Source: Rhizobacter sp. OV335
GTDB lineage: Bacteria > Pseudomonadota > Gammaproteobacteria > Burkholderiales > Burkholderiaceae_C
DNA length: 64,000 nt
Reading direction: 5' to 3'
Assembly (NCBI RefSeq): GCF_900142965.1
Contig: NZ_FRCQ01000030.1
Coordinates: 31,961 to 95,960 of the forward strand
Made by a program: the position numbers and the translations under genes. The notes beneath the pieces were generated by a model. The model searched no databases. It saw only the letters and a list, made by a program, of their open reading frames with translations, and was not told the origin of the DNA. Each line of letters begins with the position of its first letter. Position 1 is the first letter of the stretch. Shown here in pieces: positions 55,049 through 63,687 of the stretch.

Positions 55049-56116
55049 TCACTTCTCGATGGTCTTGTTCCAGCGCGCGTTCCAGGCCGGCCGGTTCGCG
55101 TTGATGCTTTCCCAATCGAGCGTCACCGCATTCTTCATCCACTGAGAGATCTGCGCGACCTGGGCCGCGCCCTCGCCGACCGCGGGCGCCTTCGGGTTGG
55201 TCGGGATCTGGCTGCCGTACTGCAGCACGTTGGCCTGCGCCAGCGGGCTCAGCAGGAACTCGGCGAGCTTCTGCGCCAGCTCGGGCTCGCTGTTGTTCGC
55301 GATCACGCACTGGCCGACCATCAGCACCACCGAGCCCTCCTTGGGCTGCGCGTATTCGACCGGGATGCCCTTCACCTTCAGCGCCGCCACCGCGGTCGGC
55401 GTCAGCGGGAACAGCGCCGCCTCGCCGGTCTGAACCATCTCGGAGAGCTTGGCCGAACTCGGGATGTACTCGAGCACGTTCGGGCCGATCTTCTCGGGCC
55501 AGGCCTTGAAGCCGGGCTCGACGTTCTTGTCGTTGCCGCCCTGGATGCGGTTGAACATCAGGAAGCCGTGCAGCCCGAACGACGAGGACGAGGCCGACTG
55601 GAACACCACCTTGCCCTTGAACTTCGGGTCGGCGAAATCCATCCACGAGGTCGGCGCGGCCCAGCCCTTCTCGGTGAACATCTTCTTGTTGTAGGCGATG
55701 CCCGTCATGCCGAGGCTGACGCCGCTGGCCATGTCGCCCTTGAAGCGCGCGGCCGGGTACAGGTCGTTCAGCGCCGGGCTGGGCCGCTGCTTCTCGCACA
55801 GGCCCATGCCGATCGCGCGCACCATGATGCCGTCGTCGAGGAACATCACGTGCATCTGCGGCTTGTCCTTGTTGGCCTGCGCCTTCGCGAGGATGTCCGA
55901 CGAGGTGCCCGGCACCACGACCACCTTGGCGCCGTACAGCTTCTCGAAGGCCGGGAACACGTACTGGGTGTACGCCTTCTCCATCGTGCCGCCATTCATG
56001 CCGATGTAGATCGTCTTGGCCTGCGCGTGCACGGCGCCGGCGGACAGCAGCGCAGCAACGGCGGCCGCGGCGCCCAGCAAGTGACGGCGGGCGCGGAGCG
56101 AGGAAGTGCTTGGCAT
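55049..56116 (-). CDS. ABC transporter substrate-binding protein (PotD/extracellular type 1-like)
   Basis: The 355-aa periplasmic binding protein begins with a signal peptide containing an Arg pair (RARRHLLGAAAAVAALL), so Tat export is possible. It is the last gene of the operon, 11 bp downstream of the oxidase gene. It contains KTIYIGMNGG, SLGMTGIAYNKK and ALFPLTPTAVAAL. It should bring the transported compound, a polyamine, opine or amino acid, to the permeases encoded upstream. The start at 56116 begins the signal peptide. Confidence 0.87.
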   Translation of the reverse strand: MPSTSSLRARRHLLGAAAAVAALLSAGAVHAQAKTIYIGMNGGTMEKAYTQYVFPAFEKLYGAKVVVVPGTSSDILAKAQANKDKPQMHVMFLDDGIMVRAIGMGLCEKQRPSPALNDLYPAARFKGDMASGVSLGMTGIAYNKKMFTEKGWAAPTSWMDFADPKFKGKVVFQSASSSSFGLHGFLMFNRIQGGNDKNVEPGFKAWPEKIGPNVLEYIPSSAKLSEMVQTGEAALFPLTPTAVAALKVKGIPVEYAQPKEGSVVLMVGQCVIANNSEPELAQKLAEFLLSPLAQANVLQYGSQIPTNPKAPAVGEGAAQVAQISQWMKNAVTLDWESINANRPAWNARWNKTIEK

Positions 56117-56127
56117 GGTCGATCCTT

Positions 56128-57321
56128 TCAACGATGGGACAACTCGGGAATGGAGGCGGGAGCCGATGCAATCGGCGCCGTCTGTGATGTGGGCGGTGCA
56201 GCGAACCGCTCGATACCGAACGCCGCGATCGGCGTGCTGCTGCGGCCGTCGCGGGCCAGCTCGGCCAGCACCTCGCCGACGGCCGGCCCGATCTGGAAGC
56301 CGGCGCCGGCAAAGCCGAAGCCGTGGATCAGCCCCGGCATCGTGCGGCTGCAGCCGAGCACCGGCTCGCGGTCGGGCAGGTAGCCTTCGGTGCCACTCCA
56401 GGTGCGGATCAACTGCGCATCGCGCAGCGCCGGGATCAGTTCGATGGCCTGGGCGGCCAGCTTGGTGATCGCGTCGCGGTCCGAGCGCGCGCGGTCGGCG
56501 TCGAGCGCCAGGCCCGAGCCACCGCCCAGCACGAGGTTGCCGCGCGCCACCTGCCGGCAGTAGATGCCACCGCCCTCGACACCCAGGCTCCAGTCCATGA
56601 AATGCGGCACCGGTTCGGTGACGGCCATCGCCGGGTGGCCGGCCTGCATCGGCACCGGCTCGCCGAATTGCGCGGCCAGTTGCCCGGCCCATGCGCCGGC
56701 GCAGTTCAGCAGCAGCGGCGCTTGCACTTCCAGCGTGTGGCCCGCGCTGTTCCGTGACCTCAGCGTGAACCCATTGCGGTCGCCGATCACCTCGTCGACC
56801 GGCGTGCGTTCGAGCACCACCGCGCCCGCTCGCTCGGCGGCGCGTGCGAAGGCCGGCGACACCAGCCGCGGGTTGGCCTGGCCGTCCTCGGGGCACAGCG
56901 AGCCGCCCACCGCCTTCGCGCCCAGCCACGGGCACAGCGCGCGCAGGCGCTCGCCGGTGATCAGCTCCAGGTCGAGGTCGAAGCCTTGGGTGGTCGCGCG
57001 ATAGCGTTCCAGCGAGGCCATGTCGGCCGCACTGCGTGCGATCTTGAAATGGCCGCTGCGCTCGTACTCGCCGTCGGTGCCGATCAACTCGGGCAGCCGG
57101 CCCCAGATCTCGTGCGCGCGCTGCGCGAGCGGCAATTGCGACAGCGGCCGCCCCTGCCGCCGCACGCCGCCGTAGTTGACGCCGCTGGAGCGCGACCCGC
57201 ACAGGTCGCGCTCCAGCAGCACCACCTTCAACCCCATGCGGCGCAGCGCGAGCGCGGCCGAGCTGCCGACGATGCCGCCGCCGACGATCGCCACATCGGT
57301 GACGAAGCGCTTCGCTGTCAT
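56128..57321 (-). CDS. FAD-dependent oxidoreductase, OoxB/HcnC/DadA-like subunit
   Basis: The 397-aa flavoprotein of the D-amino acid oxidase fold has the dinucleotide loop VAIVGGGIVGSSAAL and a C-terminal GYLPDREPVLG, GFGFAGAGFQIGPAVGE. Subunits of this type form heterotrimers with the two proteins encoded just upstream (opine oxidases and cyanide-forming glycine dehydrogenase share the design). It overlaps the upstream subunit gene by 4 bp (ATGA). Substrate is undetermined; amine oxidation at a C-N bond is the general reaction. Confidence 0.88.
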   Translation of the reverse strand: MTAKRFVTDVAIVGGGIVGSSAALALRRMGLKVVLLERDLCGSRSSGVNYGGVRRQGRPLSQLPLAQRAHEIWGRLPELIGTDGEYERSGHFKIARSAADMASLERYRATTQGFDLDLELITGERLRALCPWLGAKAVGGSLCPEDGQANPRLVSPAFARAAERAGAVVLERTPVDEVIGDRNGFTLRSRNSAGHTLEVQAPLLLNCAGAWAGQLAAQFGEPVPMQAGHPAMAVTEPVPHFMDWSLGVEGGGIYCRQVARGNLVLGGGSGLALDADRARSDRDAITKLAAQAIELIPALRDAQLIRTWSGTEGYLPDREPVLGCSRTMPGLIHGFGFAGAGFQIGPAVGEVLAELARDGRSSTPIAAFGIERFAAPPTSQTAPIASAPASIPELSHR

Positions 57322-58706
57322 GCCGCGGCCTCCGACTCGTGCAACGTAGACGGCGCCGACAGCGCGGAGAACGGAACCGGCTTGATCGGCGCCTGCCCGC
57401 GCAGCCGGCCGACCTCGCCGACCGGCCGGCCGCAGGCATGCGCCAGAAGCTCTGTCGCCGCGACGCCGCACATGCGGCCCTGGCAGCGCCCCATGCCGAC
57501 CCGCGACAAGGCCTTCAGCCGGTTGATGTCGTCGGCACCGGTCTCGCGCACGGTGGCGCGCAACTGGCCGGCGGTGATGTTTTCGCAGCGGCAGACGACG
57601 AGCTCGTCATCGGCACGCGCCGCCCAGTCGGTGGGGAACGGAAAAGCTCGTTCGAGGCCGCGGCGGAACGGCCGGATGCCGGCCAGGCGCTGCTCCAGCG
57701 CGCGCGCACGATCTGCATCGACCGCCACACCGCGGTCTTCCAGCAAGGCCAGCGCCGAGCGCTCGCCGGCCCACTCCGCGGCATCGGCACCGAGGATGCC
57801 GGCACCGTCGCCGGCCAGGTAGAGACCGGGCACGCTGCTGCGCCCTGCTGCATCGCGCTGCGGCAGGTGCGCGCGCTGCAATTCGTCGAACTCGAAGTCG
57901 CAGCCGAGCAGGTCGGCCAGTTGGGTCTCGGACCGCAGCGCGTGGCCCATGCCCACCGCATCGCAGTCGATCGTGCGGGTCTGGCCGCCCTGCTCGAACT
58001 GCACGCCTTCGACCCGCTCGCCACCGACGATTCGCAGCGGCCGCGCACCGCGCACGATAGTCACGCGATGCGCACGCAACCACGCGACGTACCACGCGCC
58101 CTTCATCAGCGTCGACGGCTGCGTCAGCATCAGCGGCAGCGCCGCGATCTGGTCGGCCAGACGTGCGCTGTCGAGCACCGCCGCGACGCGCGCGCCGGCC
58201 TTCGCATACTGGTACGCGACGAGGTACAGCAGCGGCCCGCTGCCCATCAGCACGACGCGCTCGCCGATCGCGCAGCCCTGGAACTTCAGCGCCACCTGCG
58301 CGCCGCCGAGCGTGAAGGCGCCGGGCAGCGTCCAGCCCGGCACCGGCAGCACGCGGTCGGTGGCGCCGGTCGCGACGATCAGGCCCAGGTACGGCACGCG
58401 TTCGATGCGGCCGCCGCGCAGCACGTCGAGCGCGCCGCCTTGTGCGTTCCACACCAGGCTGTCGGGCCGGTGGTCGATGCGGTCGGCGAGCGAGTCGGCG
58501 GCGGCATGCAATGCGATGGCGCGCGCGGCTTCGCTGCCGTAGAGCGCGGCGGCCGTGCGGCGGAAATGCGCCGGCGGCCGGCGGTAGATCTGCCCGCCGG
58601 CCCGCGGCGCCTCGTCGATCAGCACCGGCCGCAGGCCGTGCGCGGCCAGCGCCTGCGCCGCCCGCACGCCGGCCGGGCCGGCTCCGACGATCACCGGTGG
58701 CGTCAT
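57318..58706 (-). CDS. NAD(P)/FAD oxidoreductase with BFD-type [2Fe-2S] domain, OoxA/HcnB-like
   Basis: The 462-aa protein has an FAD loop (VIVGAGPAGVRAAQAL) and a second nucleotide loop (VVLMGSGPLLYLVA). Its C-terminal BFD-like iron-sulfur segment has four Cys in CRCENITAGQ and GRCQGRMCG. It is the large electron-transfer subunit of the OoxABC/HcnABC family. Its start overlaps the preceding gene by 4 bp, and it overlaps the following subunit gene likewise. Confidence 0.9.
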   Translation of the reverse strand: MTPPVIVGAGPAGVRAAQALAAHGLRPVLIDEAPRAGGQIYRRPPAHFRRTAAALYGSEAARAIALHAAADSLADRIDHRPDSLVWNAQGGALDVLRGGRIERVPYLGLIVATGATDRVLPVPGWTLPGAFTLGGAQVALKFQGCAIGERVVLMGSGPLLYLVAYQYAKAGARVAAVLDSARLADQIAALPLMLTQPSTLMKGAWYVAWLRAHRVTIVRGARPLRIVGGERVEGVQFEQGGQTRTIDCDAVGMGHALRSETQLADLLGCDFEFDELQRAHLPQRDAAGRSSVPGLYLAGDGAGILGADAAEWAGERSALALLEDRGVAVDADRARALEQRLAGIRPFRRGLERAFPFPTDWAARADDELVVCRCENITAGQLRATVRETGADDINRLKALSRVGMGRCQGRMCGVAATELLAHACGRPVGEVGRLRGQAPIKPVPFSALSAPSTLHESEAAA

Positions 58707-58999
58707 GCGTCCTCCCCGCTCAGCAAGGCCATGCCCGGCGCGATAAAGGTGGCGCAAGCGCGCAGCCGCTCGCCATCGGCCGTCGCGATCCAGCAGTCCT
58801 GGCAGGCGCCCATCAGGCAAAAGCCGGCTCGCGGCGCGTGGCTGAACTCGTTGCGCCGCAAGCGATCGTGCTGCGTCAGCACGGCGGTCAGCACGGTGTC
58901 GCCCTCGAGCGCGGTGGCCGGTTCGCCGTCGAGCGTGAAGGCCACGCTGGCGCGATCGGTCTCGGCCAGGCGCACCAGCAGCGGTCGGCGCGCGTTCAT
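58703..58999 (-). CDS. Small [2Fe-2S] ferredoxin-like subunit, HcnA/OoxC-like
   Basis: The 98-aa protein has the cluster-binding spacing C-x4-C-x2-C in CLMGACQDCW and a fourth Cys 12 residues later (RACATF). It matches the third subunit of opine oxidase/HCN synthase complexes and passes electrons on from the flavin subunits. The stop overlaps the next gene by 4 bp; the start overlaps the permease stop by one base (TGATG). Confidence 0.9.
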   Translation of the reverse strand: MNARRPLLVRLAETDRASVAFTLDGEPATALEGDTVLTAVLTQHDRLRRNEFSHAPRAGFCLMGACQDCWIATADGERLRACATFIAPGMALLSGEDA

Positions 59000-59793
59000 C
59001 AGCGTCTTCCCACCAGCACGCGGTCGAGTCCGTAGACCCGGTCGAGCAGCACCATTGCGAGGGCCGTCACGCCGACCATCAGCGCCGACACCGCGGCCAT
59101 CAGCGGGTCGATCGATTCGGTCGCATACATGTACATGCGCACCGGCAGCGTCACCGTGCTCGGCGAGGTCACGAAGATCGACATCGTCACCTCGTCGAAG
59201 CTGTTGATGAAGGCGAGCATCCAGCCGCCGGTGACGCCGGGCAGGATCATCGGCAGCGTGATGCGCCGGAAGACCGTGAAGCGGCCGGCCCCGAGCGAGG
59301 CCGCCGCCTGCTCGGCGCTGCGGTCGAAGCCGACCAGCGCCGCCACCACCAGCCGCAGCGTGTACGGCGTGACGATCAGCGCATGCGCGAACACCAGGAA
59401 GCTGAAGCTGCCGCTGCCACCGACCAGCGCGAACAGCCGCAGCAGCGCGACGCCCAGCACCAGGTGCGGAATGATCAGCGGCGACAGGAACAGGCCGTTC
59501 AGGAACTCGCGCCCGGCGAACTGGTGGCGCGTGATCGCGAGGCCCGCCGGCACCGCCAGCAGCGTGGCGAGCGTGGCCGAGCCGAGCGCCAGCCACAGGC
59601 TGTTCCAGAACGACTGCACGAAATCCGGATGCTCGAACACCGCGTGGAACCAGCGCAGCGAGAAGCTGGTGGTCGGCAGCGTCAGCGTGTTCTCGGGCGT
59701 GAAGGCGACCAGGCAGACGACGACCAGCGGCGCCAGCATGAAGGCGATGACGAGCGCGTTGAACGCGAGTGCGAGCGGGCCGTTGCGGTTCAT
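58999..59793 (-). CDS. ABC transporter permease (PotC-like)
   Basis: The 264-aa inner-membrane permease has about six helices and the EAA coupling motif around EQAAASLGAGRFTVFRRITLP (central part). It follows the first permease gene 7 bp downstream. Together with the ATPase and binding protein it makes a PotABCD/opine-type importer. Confidence 0.92.
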   Translation of the reverse strand: MNRNGPLALAFNALVIAFMLAPLVVVCLVAFTPENTLTLPTTSFSLRWFHAVFEHPDFVQSFWNSLWLALGSATLATLLAVPAGLAITRHQFAGREFLNGLFLSPLIIPHLVLGVALLRLFALVGGSGSFSFLVFAHALIVTPYTLRLVVAALVGFDRSAEQAAASLGAGRFTVFRRITLPMILPGVTGGWMLAFINSFDEVTMSIFVTSPSTVTLPVRMYMYATESIDPLMAAVSALMVGVTALAMVLLDRVYGLDRVLVGRR

Positions 59794-59800
59794 CGTGCGC

Positions 59801-60646
59801 TCACCCCAACGCGCGCCGGTAGCGGCCTTCGACCAGCCGGTTCCAGCCCAGCATCACCGCGAGGTTGGCGGCCAGCAGCGTCAGCGCGATCGCGGCGCCG
59901 AGCGGCCAGTTGAGTTCATGCAGGTACTCGTCGTAGACCACGGTCGCGACCATCTTCAGGCGGCGCCCGCCGAGCAGACCCGGGATCGCGAACGAGCTGG
60001 CCGCGAGGCCGAACACGATCAGGCTGCCCGACAGGATGCCCGGCATCACCTGCGGCAGCACGACGCGGCGCAGCGTGGTGAACGGCGACGCCTTCAGCGA
60101 CAGCGCCGCGTTCTCGATGCCGGGGTCGAGCTTCTGCAGCGAGGTCCAGACGGGGATCACCATGAAGGGCAGCATCACGTGCACCAGCGCGATGACGACC
60201 GCCGTCTCGGTGTAGAGCAGCTTGAACGGCCCGAGGCCGAACGCGCCCAGCGCCGCGTTGACGAGGCCCTCGGGGCCGAGCAGCATGCTCCAGCCGAAGG
60301 CCCGCACCACCACCGAGACCAGCAGCGGCGCCAGCACCACCAGCAGCATCACCGAGCGCCACGGGTTGCGCATGCGGCTCAGCACATAGGCTTCGGGCGC
60401 GCCGACCAGCACGCAGATCAGCGCCACCAGCGCCGAGATGCGGAAGGTGCGCCAGAAGATGCCGTGGTAGTACGGATCGCCGAACACCATCGCGTAATGC
60501 GCCAGCGTGAACTCGCCGGCACGCGCGCCGGTGGCCGGGTCGTAGACGTTGAACGACAACACGGCGGTCAGCGCGAGCGGCACCAGCAGCAGGCCGGTGA
60601 AGAGCAGCGCCGCCGGGCCGCTGAGCCACCACGGGGCGAGCTTCAA
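59801..60646 (-). CDS. ABC transporter permease (PotB-like), TTG start
   Basis: The 281-aa permease has six transmembrane helices and the coupling loop NAALSLKASPFTTLRRVVLP. The only start that gives the full first helix (WWLSGPAALLFTGLLLVPLAL) is TTG at 60646, which overlaps the ATPase stop as TTGA. Such overlap supports translational coupling. No ATG is available before the first membrane helix. Confidence 0.9.
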   Translation of the reverse strand: MKLAPWWLSGPAALLFTGLLLVPLALTAVLSFNVYDPATGARAGEFTLAHYAMVFGDPYYHGIFWRTFRISALVALICVLVGAPEAYVLSRMRNPWRSVMLLVVLAPLLVSVVVRAFGWSMLLGPEGLVNAALGAFGLGPFKLLYTETAVVIALVHVMLPFMVIPVWTSLQKLDPGIENAALSLKASPFTTLRRVVLPQVMPGILSGSLIVFGLAASSFAIPGLLGGRRLKMVATVVYDEYLHELNWPLGAAIALTLLAANLAVMLGWNRLVEGRYRRALG

Positions 60647-61716
60647 GGCGCGGTCTCCGCCGCCGGGCTCGCGGAGTCGACCGGCAGCAGGCGGCTGCAG
60701 TGCACCGGCCAGTCGATGCCGGTGCGTTGCCCGGCTTCGAGTGCCGCGCGGCCGTCGTTCGGGCACAGCACCGCCAGCGCGCCGACCGCGGTGTCGACGC
60801 GGTACAGCCACTGGCTGCCGAGGAAGAAGCGCTCGGCGACCTCGCCGTCGATCCGGCCGAGGCCGGCCACGACGAACTGCAGCTTCTCGGGCCGCACGCT
60901 CAGCAGCACCGCGGCACCAGGGCGGAAGCCGGTGTCGTCGACCACCACGCGCAGCGGGCCGACATCGACCGCGCCTTCGCCGTTGACGCGCCCCTCCAGC
61001 AGGTTGGCCTTGCCGACGAAGGTCGAGATGAAGCGCGTGCGCGGGTGTTCGTAGAGGCGCTGCGGCCGGTCGACCTGGGTCGCGCGGCCCTGCTCCATCA
61101 CGACGACGCGGTCGCTGATCGACATCGCCTCGCCCTGGTCGTGCGTGACCATCACCGTGGTGGTGCCGACCTGGCGCTGGATGCGGCGCAGCTCGAACTG
61201 CATCTCCTCGCGCAGCTGGGCGTCGAGGTTGGACAGCGGTTCGTCGAGCAGCAGCACCGGCGGCTCGATCACCAGCGCGCGGGCCAGCGCCACGCGCTGG
61301 CGCTGGCCGCCCGAGAGCTCGCGCGGGTACTTGGCGGCATGCGCTTCCAGGTGCACCAGCGCGAGCGCATCGCGCACGCGCTCGGCCCGCTCGGCGCGCG
61401 GCATCTTGCGCATCTCGAGCCCGAAGGACACGTTCGCGCTGACCGTCATGTGCGGGAACAGTGCATAGGTCTGGAACACGATGCCCAGCCCGCGGGTGTT
61501 GGCCTTCGCGTGCGTGATGTCTCGGCCGTCGAGCTCGATGCGGCCGCGCGTCACCGGCTCGAAGCCGGCCACCATCTGCAGCGTGGTCGTCTTGCCGCAG
61601 CCCGACGGGCCGAGCAACGAGACGAACTCGCCCTTCTCGACCGACAGGTTCATGTCGGCGACCGCGCAGGTGTCGCCGTAGAACTTGGTCAGGCCGGTCA
61701 ACTGCAGGAAAGACAT
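60643..61716 (-). CDS. ABC transporter ATPase (PotA-like)
   Basis: The 357-aa ATPase has Walker A (GPSGCGKTTT), signature LSGGQRQRVALARAL, Walker B (VLLLDEP) and the His-switch TVMVTHDQ. A C-terminal TOBE-like domain of about 110 residues is typical of polyamine/opine/iron importers. It is the first gene of the operon. The start at 61716 has AAGGG 7 bp upstream; an in-frame ATG 16 codons earlier lacks one. Confidence 0.93.
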   Translation of the reverse strand: MSFLQLTGLTKFYGDTCAVADMNLSVEKGEFVSLLGPSGCGKTTTLQMVAGFEPVTRGRIELDGRDITHAKANTRGLGIVFQTYALFPHMTVSANVSFGLEMRKMPRAERAERVRDALALVHLEAHAAKYPRELSGGQRQRVALARALVIEPPVLLLDEPLSNLDAQLREEMQFELRRIQRQVGTTTVMVTHDQGEAMSISDRVVVMEQGRATQVDRPQRLYEHPRTRFISTFVGKANLLEGRVNGEGAVDVGPLRVVVDDTGFRPGAAVLLSVRPEKLQFVVAGLGRIDGEVAERFFLGSQWLYRVDTAVGALAVLCPNDGRAALEAGQRTGIDWPVHCSRLLPVDSASPAAETAP

Positions 61717-61865
61717 GGTGCCCTTTGGGAAATCTCTTTCGATAAATTGCAAGTTGCGGGCCATCTTGACCCGAGAATTCCAATCAATCAAATACTCCAT
61801 TTCCCTATTTCGTTTGATGGAATACTTCGGGCATCCGTGACCCCCAGGATTCCACAGGATCGAGC
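61717..61865. promoter_or_regulatory. Divergent promoter region with candidate IclR operator
   Basis: The 149-bp AT-rich gap separates the importer/oxidase operon from the regulator gene. It contains an inverted repeat ATTCCA (61777-61782) and TGGAAT (61818-61823), similar in half-site to the IclR-type TGGAAA-TTTCCA operators. Promoter elements cannot be fixed by eye. Confidence 0.35.
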
Positions 61866-62678
61866 ATGAGCGAAGACAGCCCGTCGACCGCCGCCGCCAG
61901 CCGGCTGTTTGCCGTGATCCGCGCGCTGGCGCAGGGGCCCGCCGATGGGGGGCGCGTCACGCAGATTGCACGCAGCGTGGGCCTGACGCAGGCCACCACG
62001 CACCGCCTGCTGCAGTCGCTGGTGGCAGAGGGCATGGTCGAACAGGACGCGCGCAGCAAGCTCTATCGCCTCGGCATCGAGTTCTTCGCGCTGGCCGCGT
62101 CGGCCGGCAACCCAGCCGACCTGCGCACGCTGTGCCGGCCCGCGCTGCTGCGGCTGTGCGCGAGCCTGGGCGACAGCATCTTCCTGCTGGCGCGCAGCGG
62201 CTTCGATGCGGTGTGCCTGGACCGCAGCGAGGGGCCGTTCCCGATCCGCTCGTTCACCGGCGATGTCGGGGGGCGGGTCGCGCTGGGGGTCGGGCAAGGG
62301 GCGCTCGCGATCCTTGCGTTCCTGCCGGAGGCCGAGCGCGAGGAGGTGATCCGCTTCAACCTGTCGCGGGTGCGCGAGTACGGCGTGTACGACGAGGTCT
62401 ACCTGCGCACCGAGATCGATCGCGTGCGGCAGAGCGGCTTCGCAGGGCGCAACACCGGCTTGCTGGAAGGCATGGCGGGCGTCGCGGTGCCGGTGCTCGA
62501 CCGCGAGGGGCGTGCGGTGGCCGCGTTGTCGGTGGGCACGATCTCGGACCGGCTGAATGCCGACCGCATGCCGACGGTGGTGGAGCTGCTCAAGCGCGAG
62601 GCGGCCGCGATCGGTCCGCAGATCCATCCGTTCGACCCGAGCCTGCGGCGGCCGGCGCAGAGCCTGGCGTCGCGCTGA
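61866..62678 (+). CDS. IclR-family transcription regulator
   Basis: The 270-aa regulator has an N-terminal winged helix-turn-helix (RVTQIARSVGLTQATTHRLLQSL) and a C-terminal GAF-like effector domain (GLLEGMAGVAVPVLDREGRAVAALSVG). It is divergent from the importer/oxidase operon and probably controls it in response to the transported compound (inference). Confidence 0.92.
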   Translation: MSEDSPSTAAASRLFAVIRALAQGPADGGRVTQIARSVGLTQATTHRLLQSLVAEGMVEQDARSKLYRLGIEFFALAASAGNPADLRTLCRPALLRLCASLGDSIFLLARSGFDAVCLDRSEGPFPIRSFTGDVGGRVALGVGQGALAILAFLPEAEREEVIRFNLSRVREYGVYDEVYLRTEIDRVRQSGFAGRNTGLLEGMAGVAVPVLDREGRAVAALSVGTISDRLNADRMPTVVELLKREAAAIGPQIHPFDPSLRRPAQSLASR

Positions 62679-62799
62679 TTTCGTTGTAGGCGGACCGTCC
62701 GTCGGATACACGGGCGGCAACCAATTGGGGGTTGCGGCTCCTGGCGGCGCGTTCTTCAATGGGCGATTTCCGGAAGTGGATCCGGCAGGGAGAACCCAG

Positions 62800-63672
62800 A
62801 TGAAGATGATGTGGATCGCCGCCTCGGTGTGCGCGCTCGGTGTATGCGGTGCGGCGCAAGCGGGATCGGACGCGGTGCCGGGTTCGGCCTCGGCAACCTT
62901 CACGCTCGGCACGCCGACCGGGCTCGACACCGGCGAGCCGGGGCACTGGCTGGCGGACAACGGCTTCCAGGCATCGCTCGTCACCGCGCACGAGGTGCCG
63001 GGCCCGAACGACGCGCAGTCGCTGAACCTGAAGTCGCGCCTGCTCGACGCGTCGGCGCGCGCGGGCACGCCCTTTGGCGAGGCGGCGATCGAGTTGCCGA
63101 AGGCACCGGAGGAGACGCTGTCGGCCCAGGCCTCGATCGGGCACGGCAGCGTGTCGAGCGGCTGGCACGCCGATCGGCAGGACGACGAGGCGAGCGCGAC
63201 GATCAACTGGCAGCGCCCGTTCGTGCTGAACCCGTTCGCCTCGGTGACGTTCTCGGGCATCGCGATGCTGACGAACTCGCTGGGGTCGACGCCGCTGCCG
63301 CGCTTCACCGAAGACAGCACCCGACCCGACATGTACGTGCACCAGGCGGCGCTGATTTTTCGTGACGAGACGTTCGCGACCAATGGCGTGAACCTGATCG
63401 CGAACATCTTCAACGGGAACCCGGCCGCGCCCGGCACCGGCGCGCAGCAGCGGTTGCCGAGCTTCGACGATTTCACCTACAGCGCCGACCCGCTCGGGCA
63501 CCTGTCGCTGACGGTGCACAACCACTCGGGCAACGTGCTGTTCGGCAGCTTCGAGCTGTTCGCGTACAGCTGGAACAGTGCCGCGCCGGTGCCGGAGCCG
63601 GCGATGTGGGGGTTGATGGTGCTGGGGTTGGCGGGGTTGGGGGTGAGGCGGGCCGGGTTGAAGCTTCCGTAG
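62800..63672 (+). CDS. PEP-CTERM sorting-domain exported protein
   Basis: The 290-aa protein has a signal peptide (MKMMWIAASVCALGVCGAAQA) and the C-terminal sorting tag: VPEPAMWGLM, a hydrophobic stretch (VLGLAGLGV) and basic RRAGLK. Such tags are processed by exosortase and occur in surface or biofilm proteins of Betaproteobacteria. The middle is beta-rich and not recognised. The start at 62800 begins the signal peptide; AGGGAG lies 9 bp upstream. Confidence 0.85.
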   Translation: MKMMWIAASVCALGVCGAAQAGSDAVPGSASATFTLGTPTGLDTGEPGHWLADNGFQASLVTAHEVPGPNDAQSLNLKSRLLDASARAGTPFGEAAIELPKAPEETLSAQASIGHGSVSSGWHADRQDDEASATINWQRPFVLNPFASVTFSGIAMLTNSLGSTPLPRFTEDSTRPDMYVHQAALIFRDETFATNGVNLIANIFNGNPAAPGTGAQQRLPSFDDFTYSADPLGHLSLTVHNHSGNVLFGSFELFAYSWNSAAPVPEPAMWGLMVLGLAGLGVRRAGLKLP

Positions 63673-63687
63673 GTTCTATGTTCCCCG

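Noticed and set aside
56128..58999. Calling the three oxidase subunits hydrogen cyanide synthase
   Set aside because: Order and lengths match HcnABC, but the genes sit inside an importer operon with IclR control, and sequence alone cannot separate HCN synthase from opine-type oxidases.
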